DNA of 9,681 nt from JAVKSL01 sp050744225. Lineage in GTDB: Bacteria > Actinomycetota > Acidimicrobiia > Acidimicrobiales > JAJPHD01. Both the position numbers and the translations under genes were made by a program. Under the pieces are notes generated by a model. It did not search any database and was not told the origin of the DNA. It worked only from the letters and a program-made list of their open reading frames with translations. The stretch is from assembly GCA_050744225.1 (NCBI GenBank), contig JBOGGT010000101.1:1-9681 (forward strand), given 5' to 3'. Shown here in pieces: positions 4,993 through 9,681 of this stretch (position 1 is its first letter; each line of letters begins with the position of its first letter).

Positions 4993-6393
4993 ATGGCAGA
5001 GACGATTCGCGTGGGGATCGACGTGGCGTGTGTGGCCGAGCACCAGGCCAGCGCAACCGATGGCGCTGGCGAGTTCATCTGGTCGGGCTGGAGGTGTCGG
5101 ACCACTCCGGCCGATCTGGAGCGGCTGTGGGCCAAGGTTCCCGAGGGTGCAGAGGTAACTGTGATCATGGAGCCGACCCGCAACGCCTGGGTGCCACTGG
5201 CAGCCTGGCTTCGAGCCAAAGGCGCCACCATCGTCCTCATCCCGCCCGAGCAGTCCGCGGATCTGCGTGACTATTACACCAAGCACACCAAGACCGACCG
5301 TCTCGACAGCCGGATCCTGGCCCGCCTGCCGCTGTTGCACCCCGAGGGATTGGCCGCTCTGGATGGACTCGGCCCGGCTGACCCCCTGCGCCGGGCGGTG
5401 CGACACCGCTCCAGCCTGGTAAAACGCCGCAGCGCCACCATGGCACGCCTTGACTGCCTGCTCGAGCTGTTGGGCCCGGCGCTGTCGGAGGTGCTCGGGG
5501 GCGGCAACTACACCAAGACGGCACTGGAGGTCCTGGAGCGCTTTGCCGATCCGAGGGCCCTGTCCAAGTTCGGCGCCAAGCGCCTGGCAGCTTTGGTGAT
5601 CAAGACCAGCCGGGGGGCGTGGCGCGAGACCAAGGCGGACGAGTTGCTGGCTGCAGCGAAGGAGGCCATCGAGCTTTGGAGCGGTGGGGGCCTCGACTTC
5701 GCTCAGCTTGGGCAGGACATCTCCGCCGAAGCCCGCCTGGTCCGCCAGCTCAACGACGAGATCGCGGCACTGGAGGAGCGCATCGAGGCGCTGTATGCAG
5801 CTGCGGACCCAAAAGGCATCGTCATCTCTGCTCCGGGACTGGCGACCACCCTGGCCTCGGGCATCTTGGGCCGCACCGGAGACATGGGCCGTTTCGCCAA
5901 CCTGGGCGGCCTGAGGGCCTTCACCGGTCTCGTCCCCAGGGTCAACCAATCGGGTCTGGGGGACTACCACGGCGGGATCACCAAGTCCGGTGACCCAGGC
6001 CTGCGCGAGGCATTGTTCCTGGCTGCTGACCAGGCCCGTCGAGTGGATCCGACCCTGGCGGCTCGCTACTACCGCTTGGTCGTCGAGGAGGGCAAGCACC
6101 ACAACTCAGCCCTGTGTAGTCTGGCTGCGGTGCTGGTCACCCGGATCGGAGCATGCTGGCGGGACCAAGCCCCCTACGTGCTGCGCGATGTCGACGGCAC
6201 CGAGGTCGACGAAACGGAGGGCCGGAGAATCTGTGCCGAGCGCTTCCAGGTGACTCCCGAGCTGCGCAAGAAGGACCAGGCGCGCAAGGCCAAGGCGCAG
6301 CGAGGTCGGACGGGCCAGCGCAGTCAGGAGTCGAGCACGCCCGCTCCGGCAACTGGCCCATCCGACCCCGAGACTACCGATCAGGCGGCATGA
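4993..6393 (+). CDS. IS110-family transposase (DEDD/RuvC-like recombinase)
   Basis: 466 residues. The N-terminal RuvC-like domain (about 5-165) shows the acidic tetrad: Asp10 (VGIDVA), Glu60 (VIMEPT), Asp102 and Asp105 (HTKTDRLDSRILARL). A helical linker with LVRQLNDEIAALEERIEALY (about 250-270) follows. The C-terminal Transposase_20 domain has VISAPGLATTLASGILG, FANLGGLRAFTGLVPRVNQS and GGITKSGDPGLREALFLAA; Ser320 in NQSG fits the catalytic serine position of this domain. The enzyme acts with the element's RNA to excise and integrate the IS. The C-terminal tail from about 425 is Lys/Arg/Gln-rich (ELRKKDQARKAKAQRGRTG) then Pro/Ser/Thr-rich, an extension beyond the core domain that probably binds nucleic acid (inference). 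All key residues are present and the frame is intact, so the element may be active. Confidence 0.93.
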   Translation: MAETIRVGIDVACVAEHQASATDGAGEFIWSGWRCRTTPADLERLWAKVPEGAEVTVIMEPTRNAWVPLAAWLRAKGATIVLIPPEQSADLRDYYTKHTKTDRLDSRILARLPLLHPEGLAALDGLGPADPLRRAVRHRSSLVKRRSATMARLDCLLELLGPALSEVLGGGNYTKTALEVLERFADPRALSKFGAKRLAALVIKTSRGAWRETKADELLAAAKEAIELWSGGGLDFAQLGQDISAEARLVRQLNDEIAALEERIEALYAAADPKGIVISAPGLATTLASGILGRTGDMGRFANLGGLRAFTGLVPRVNQSGLGDYHGGITKSGDPGLREALFLAADQARRVDPTLAARYYRLVVEEGKHHNSALCSLAAVLVTRIGACWRDQAPYVLRDVDGTEVDETEGRRICAERFQVTPELRKKDQARKAKAQRGRTGQRSQESSTPAPATGPSDPETTDQAA

Positions 6394-6398
6394 CGGTG

Positions 6399-6502
6399 AA
6401 TCGCGATGAGATCGGAGGATTCGTAGCCTCTCCATACGCTGGTAGTGGCAGTCGCCTTCCTATCAACCAATGGTGTCAACAATCGTGAGAAACATCGCGA
6501 TT
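6399..6502. repeat. 10-bp inverted repeat flanking the IS110/ValRS junction
   Basis: AATCGCGATG (6399-6408) and CATCGCGATT (6493-6502) are exact reverse complements 84 nt apart. They almost fill the gap between the transposase stop and the stop of the convergent ValRS-like gene. Each arm contains the palindrome TCGCGA, so part of the match is self-symmetric. It could act as a bidirectional terminator stem, part of the IS right end, or an insertion-site palindrome. Confidence 0.4.
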
Positions 6503-6507
6503 GGCTG

Positions 6508-8499
6508 CTACTGCGTGCTATCCCTCACCCGCTGGGCCAGGCCGGGATGGAACGGTCCGAGGAGCATGGCTAGCTGCGCCCAATCTGCCCGCGCGACGAC
6601 GGGGCGAGCAGCCAATCCCTCCATCACGCGCATTGCCTCCCCATAGGCCGAGCCGACATCGAGGGCTGCGATCGCGCTATCCACTCTTCGGAAGGATCCG
6701 GCGACGTCGACTTGCAGGTTGGTCGTCTCGCTGTCGACAACGAGCACGTCACGGCACCACTCCTGGAGATTTCGCATACGCCGGACAGCAACTCCGACCT
6801 CCTCGTCGGACATCTTGATGACCTCCTCACCATCAGCCGTTCCCATAAGGCTCAGCATCAGGGCGCGAACAACCTCGGTGCCGTGCTCGGCCAGTAGCAC
6901 GTCGAGGTTGACGGCGTTCCCCAAGGATTTCGACATCTTGCGACCGTCGGCATCGCAGATTACGCCGTGGACCACTACATCGCTGATGGACGTCCGGTCG
7001 AACAAGTAACGGGTGAGGAGGTTCGCTGTCGGGATCCAGAATTCAAGTATGTCATGGCCGATAACCGCCAGGTCCGCATGGACGCCGCGATCGGCGTCAG
7101 GGGTGACACAGTACGCCCACAGGGCGCTATGGAAGAGGACGTCCAGCACATCGCTGCTCAGGACGCTCTGCTCCCCGCAGTATGGGCACGCTGAACTTCG
7201 CGCGTCCGGTGATACGTGGGTCCAGTCACACTTCGGACAATGGGATGCTGGGATCGGAATCCCCCACCAATTCTGTCGGGAGATCATCCAGTCACGGTTG
7301 CTCGAAAAGCCACGGACGAACGCTAGGCACGCTCCTTCCCACCAGGGATTCCCCTCGTCCTGGCCCGCGCCCAGGCTATCGAGGAGCCTCCGGTATCGGC
7401 CCTCCCAACCCAGATGGTTGAATCGTGTAATCGGTCGGTCAGCAAGCGCAGCGGCGACTGGACGCAGCTGTTCCAGCCGAATGAACCACTGTTTCGTAGC
7501 TCTGGGAACAACGACCCCACCGCAAAGGGAGTGGTGAGCCTGGCCATGCAGGTAGGGTTCCCTGTCCAGTAGCGCTCCCGCCTGCTCAAGGAGGTCGATC
7601 AGGCGGTCACAGCAGTCTTGATCATCTAGGCCATCGTAGTCCGTGCCCTCAGCAAGTATGGTGCCATCCTCGGCGAAGATGTTCGTGATTGGCGCACCAA
7701 CGTGGCGGGCGTGCTCAAAGTCATCGGCGTTGTAGGAGGGAAGAACAAGGCTCAGTTCCGTGCCGAGTGCGCGATCGCGCTGCACTTCTCCGACTACAAC
7801 CGGCACCACCCGACCTATAACGGGAAGCTCTATGGTCTCCGCTCGTGCCGCCGGATGGCCTGCCGGTGCTCGAACGGCGGTGGCGCCCAGGAGCAGTTGG
7901 GGGTGCAGGGTTGCCAGCGTGTGGCGACATCCCTCGTCGTCGAAGACAGCCACGCGGTAGGCGGTCCGCGTCAGTTCTCGACGCTCGATCTCTTCATTGG
8001 GGATGCACGTTTCGCAGTGCACGCACCAGTTCACTAGGCAAAGATCCCGGTAAACCAGCTCGCGCTTCCACATCTCGATGAAGGCATCCTGCACGAGCCT
8101 GCGGCGGCGATGATCAACAGACGACACCGGTTCTGCCCACTGGGCGCTGACGTCGAGTCTTCGCATCTGAAGCAACAGCCTTGCCAGGTGGCGGTCGTGC
8201 CACTCAAGCATGTATTCAAGAAAGCGCTCCCGACCCAGATCCTGCCGGCTAACTGGCTCGAGTGCTCTCTCAGCCGCCAGCTGACCCGACAAGCCAGCGT
8301 GGTCCACGCCTGGCAGGAACGAGACAGGGCGCCCGATTCCTCGCATGTGTCGGGCGAACACGTCCTGGACTACCAGGTTTAGGGCATGTCCAACGTGAAG
8401 TGATCCTGTGATGTTTGGCACGGGCATCGCGATGACATACGTATCAGTATTCGCGTCCGGTATCGCCCCTAGTTCGATCGTTGCTATGGCATGCTCCAT
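6508..8499 (-). CDS. Compact ValRS-like class I aminoacyl-tRNA synthetase paralogue
   Basis: 663 residues from the ATG at 8499, with an AGAGGA ribosome site just upstream. Catalytic-core signatures: PNITGSLHVGHAL (HIGH motif as HVGH, 35-38), FLPGVDHAGLSGQ (61-73, ValRS-type), LVNWCVHCETCIPNEEIE, DWMISRQNWWGIPIP, a zinc knuckle C-P-K-C ... C-P-Y-C, DVLDVLFHSALW (ValRS-type), and GRKMSKSLGN with KMSKS at 521-525. The CP1 editing domain is present but its signatures are changed: the usual TTRPET reads TLHPQL, and the K-V-T-P-A-H-D-P-x-D block reads L-V-L-P-S-Y-N-A-D-D, so several editing residues of ValRS are lost. Only about 140 residues follow KMSKS, ending near LLGPFHPGLAQRV. A ValRS anticodon domain plus C-terminal coiled coil is far longer; full ValRS is about 850-950 aa. 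It is last in a three-gene operon. I infer a specialised enzyme for tRNA-dependent or amino-acid-activating biosynthesis, or resistance, rather than the housekeeping ValRS. The IS110 insertion downstream could have trimmed its end. Confidence 0.85.
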   Translation of the reverse strand: MEHAIATIELGAIPDANTDTYVIAMPVPNITGSLHVGHALNLVVQDVFARHMRGIGRPVSFLPGVDHAGLSGQLAAERALEPVSRQDLGRERFLEYMLEWHDRHLARLLLQMRRLDVSAQWAEPVSSVDHRRRRLVQDAFIEMWKRELVYRDLCLVNWCVHCETCIPNEEIERRELTRTAYRVAVFDDEGCRHTLATLHPQLLLGATAVRAPAGHPAARAETIELPVIGRVVPVVVGEVQRDRALGTELSLVLPSYNADDFEHARHVGAPITNIFAEDGTILAEGTDYDGLDDQDCCDRLIDLLEQAGALLDREPYLHGQAHHSLCGGVVVPRATKQWFIRLEQLRPVAAALADRPITRFNHLGWEGRYRRLLDSLGAGQDEGNPWWEGACLAFVRGFSSNRDWMISRQNWWGIPIPASHCPKCDWTHVSPDARSSACPYCGEQSVLSSDVLDVLFHSALWAYCVTPDADRGVHADLAVIGHDILEFWIPTANLLTRYLFDRTSISDVVVHGVICDADGRKMSKSLGNAVNLDVLLAEHGTEVVRALMLSLMGTADGEEVIKMSDEEVGVAVRRMRNLQEWCRDVLVVDSETTNLQVDVAGSFRRVDSAIAALDVGSAYGEAMRVMEGLAARPVVARADWAQLAMLLGPFHPGLAQRVRDSTQ

Positions 8500-8543
8500 A
8501 AGTTCCTCTCTCCTACTGCTCGTCCAGCCAACGGATGGCGCGC

Positions 8544-9177
8544 TTAAACCTCGGTGACCTCACCGGGATGATCGATGAAGTGGTGGCATCCCAGATCACA
8601 GAACCGATAGCGCTTTGACTTGATCTGGCCGTCGAGGGCGTAACCTGCCCGGCGCTCCCATTCGCCCAGCTCGAAGCGATCAGTAATCTCCAACTGTCGA
8701 AGGCCCTTGACGCTCTGATACCCGTAGAGCCCAAAGTCGAGGAGACGTAGTGGGTGACCGCGTTCGATTGAGAGCGGCTCACCATCAACTTGGTCGACCA
8801 GCAGAGTTCGGCGAACGAGGGCGTCGTGCAACGGGATCGTAGATTCGCACAGGCCCCTTTCGGAAGTGCCGATGCTCGTCTGCTTCAAATAGAGGCCGTT
8901 CAGCGCTCTGTCCAGGCCCGCCATGATCAACAGGTCGGCAAGCAAGTAGCCCCCCCCAGCGCTCACGGATACTCCAGTTACACACGCACACGTACCGACG
9001 GCTCTCCTCGACTCGAGGTAGCAGTCGCAGGTGGTCGCGGCTGAACGACACTGGGGCCGGCAGGCCGAGACCAACTACTTCGAGCTGCCACGGGTCCACA
9101 TCAACCCCATAGGGCGGACCGTCTTGGTAGTACCGCAGGGAGGATGGTTTTCGTACTTTTGGGTTGACCTCGACCAC
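8544..9177 (-). pseudogene. Sulfite-oxidase-type molybdopterin oxidoreductase domain protein, frame broken at a G8 run
   Basis: Two overlapping minus-strand frames give the two halves of one protein. The first (GTG at 9177) has PYGVDVDPWQLEVVGLG, FSRDHLRLLPRVEESRRY and VCVCNWSIRERWGG, where Cys64 in C-V-C-N-W-S fits the molybdenum-ligating cysteine of the family. The second continues with YLLADLLIMAGLDRAL, VDGEPLSIERGHPLRLL, FGLYGYQSVKGLRQLEITDR and GEWERRAGY, the family's C-terminal signature. The switch is at eight G (plus-strand C 8950-8957). With seven G the whole reads as one 210-aa protein. There is no Tat or Sec signal, so the enzyme would be cytoplasmic, unlike periplasmic MsrP. The tail carries a Cys-x3-Cys-His-His group (CDLGCHH). 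The start is 3 nt after the SUMF1-domain gene's stop, so it is probably translationally coupled. The break may be a sequencing error, slippage control or decay. The substrate is unknown. Confidence 0.8.
8950..8957. repeat. Homopolymer of eight C (G8 on the coding strand) at a frameshift
   Basis: The run lies exactly where the molybdopterin-domain protein must change frame: the minus strand reads CGC-TGG-GGG-GGG-CTA, while removing one G gives TGG-GGG-GGC-TAC and restores the family sequence WGGYLLADLL. Such runs are prone to slippage in replication, transcription and sequencing. Confidence 0.75.
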
Positions 9178-9180
9178 TAG

Positions 9181-9681
9181 CTAGCGCGCCCCGAGCCGGA
9201 CGCAGCGAAACCCGATCAGGTTGTCGCGCAGACCTGGGTGATAGCTGTCCCGAGCCGAGCACCGCAGGTAGTCCTCGTCGTGGAGGCCGCTGCCTCCCCG
9301 AACGACGTGATCGTCGCGTTCGTCTGTAAAGTACAACGGATCCTTGCCCGCGACCTGGTAGGTGGTGGTGTAGTTGTCGAGACACCAGTCGGCAAAGTTG
9401 CCGGCAAGATCCCGACAGCCGCACGCGGAAGCATTGCGCGGCGCGGCGTCCGGTCGAGTCGGTCGACGATCGACTGGCTCGGCGTTGGGGGCGTAGTTGG
9501 CGAGAGACAGGTCCGGCAGATCGCGGCCCCACGGATAGGTGTTGGCGGCCGGACCACGCCAAGCGTACTCCCACTGGGCCTCTGTGGGAAGGGTCTTGCC
9601 GATCCAGCGAGCGAAGGCTAGTGCCTCCCACCAGCTCACTCCGGTGACTGGCATGTCGTCGACACCCCAGATCGGGTCATG
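9181..9681 (-). CDS. SUMF1/FGE-sulfatase-domain protein (5' part outside window)
   Basis: Minus-strand frame entering from the right edge; the last 166 residues are visible and the stop is TAG at 9183-9181. The family blocks are in order: MPVTGVSWWEALAFARWIG, KTLPTEAQWEYAWRG, NTYPWG, a variable loop, CRDLAGNFADWCLDNY, DDHVVRGGSGLHDEDYLRC, SARDSYHPG and NLIGFRCVRLG. In true formylglycine-generating enzymes the segment after GGS carries two catalytic cysteines (C-x4-C, as in GGSYLCHESYC). Here it is GGSGLHDEDYL without Cys, so sulfatase activation is unlikely. Proteins with this fold also include non-haem iron oxygenases such as EgtB, whose metal ligands lie mainly in an N-terminal domain outside the window. 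The gene is probably first of the visible operon: the molybdopterin gene begins 3 nt after its stop. An internal ATG at 9654 is not a likely start, because the domain continues upstream (HDPIWGVDD). Confidence 0.88.
   Translation of the reverse strand, partial: HDPIWGVDDMPVTGVSWWEALAFARWIGKTLPTEAQWEYAWRGPAANTYPWGRDLPDLSLANYAPNAEPVDRRPTRPDAAPRNASACGCRDLAGNFADWCLDNYTTTYQVAGKDPLYFTDERDDHVVRGGSGLHDEDYLRCSARDSYHPGLRDNLIGFRCVRLGAR

Larger units (their letters stand above)
4735..6505 (+). mobile_element. IS110-family insertion sequence (ends approximate)
   Basis: Defined by the IS110-type transposase at 4993-6393, a structured non-coding region upstream and a short non-coding stretch downstream that reaches the ValRS-like gene's stop (6510-6508). 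It is the only clear plus-strand gene and interrupts an otherwise minus-strand region. IS110-group elements lack terminal inverted repeats and usually make no target duplication, so the ends cannot be read from this sequence. The left end lies somewhere in about 4700-4800 and the right end in 6394-6507. The longer non-coding side is upstream of the transposase, as in the IS110 rather than the IS1111 subgroup. Confidence 0.65.

Noticed and set aside
4882..6102. 406-codon minus-strand open frame
   Set aside because: Antisense to the IS110 transposase; a by-product of high G+C.
6508..8499. Housekeeping valyl-tRNA synthetase valS
   Set aside because: About 200-300 residues short of usual ValRS, missing most of the C-terminal anticodon and coiled-coil part, and with substituted editing motifs.
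8544..9177. MsrP (YedY) periplasmic methionine sulfoxide reductase
   Set aside because: No Tat signal peptide, a shorter protein, and no membrane partner MsrQ in the window; only the generic sulfite-oxidase-type domain is supported.
9181..9681. Formylglycine-generating enzyme (sulfatase activator)
   Set aside because: The two catalytic cysteines expected after GGS are absent, and no sulfatase gene is visible nearby.
1..9681. CRISPR array, tRNA or rRNA genes
   Set aside because: No regularly spaced direct repeats and no cloverleaf or rRNA signatures were found on either strand by reading.

Overview
The window is GC-rich (about two thirds G+C). Its genes use GTG starts, codons ending in G or C, and families typical of Actinomycetota: a GQN-type CorA, a GTG-started 69-residue membrane peptide, an IS110 transposase and a secreted SdrD-B/PKD protein. 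It reads as a chromosomal accessory region of an actinobacterium; the species cannot be named. Nearly every gene is on the minus strand. The one clear plus-strand gene is the transposase.

Layout, left to right. (a) 1-987, minus: the 5' part of a secreted surface protein with an SdrD-B/Cna-B-like domain and the start of a PKD-like domain. It runs off the left edge, and its signal peptide seems split by a frameshift. (b) About 1000-1979: no gene that can be named, only fragmentary minus-strand coding-like sequence, GC-rich twin hairpins and a short AT-rich island. (c) 1980-3254, minus: a 69-aa membrane peptide downstream of a CorA-family Mg2+/Co2+ channel. (d) 3315-4640, minus: an intact DUF5131 (phage Gp37/Gp68, three-Cys) gene overlapping by ATGA the start of its usual partner TcmP, which is cut to 66 residues. 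An unrecognised 120-aa protein follows. (e) About 4735-6505, plus: an IS110-family insertion with a 466-aa DEDD transposase and a structured upstream non-coding end that is a good place for a bridge RNA. (f) 6508-9681, minus: a three-gene operon. Its order is a SUMF1/FGE-sulfatase-domain protein (partial, lacking the formylglycine-enzyme cysteines), a stand-alone sulfite-oxidase-type molybdopterin domain broken in frame at a run of eight G, and a compact ValRS-like class I aminoacyl-tRNA synthetase whose CP1 editing motifs are substituted and whose C-terminus is short.

The most interesting part is (f). A synthetase-like enzyme with a good catalytic site (HVGH, KMSKS, zinc knuckle), eroded proofreading residues and little anticodon/coiled-coil region, encoded with two redox or tailoring-type enzymes, suggests a specialised tRNA-dependent or amino-acid-activating pathway rather than housekeeping translation. 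This is inference. Region (d) looks like the remains of a mobile two-gene DUF5131/TcmP module, next to the IS110 element.

Two apparent single-base frameshifts (near 935-959 and at 8950-8957) could be real gene decay or errors in the assembly. The homopolymer site especially calls for read-level checking.
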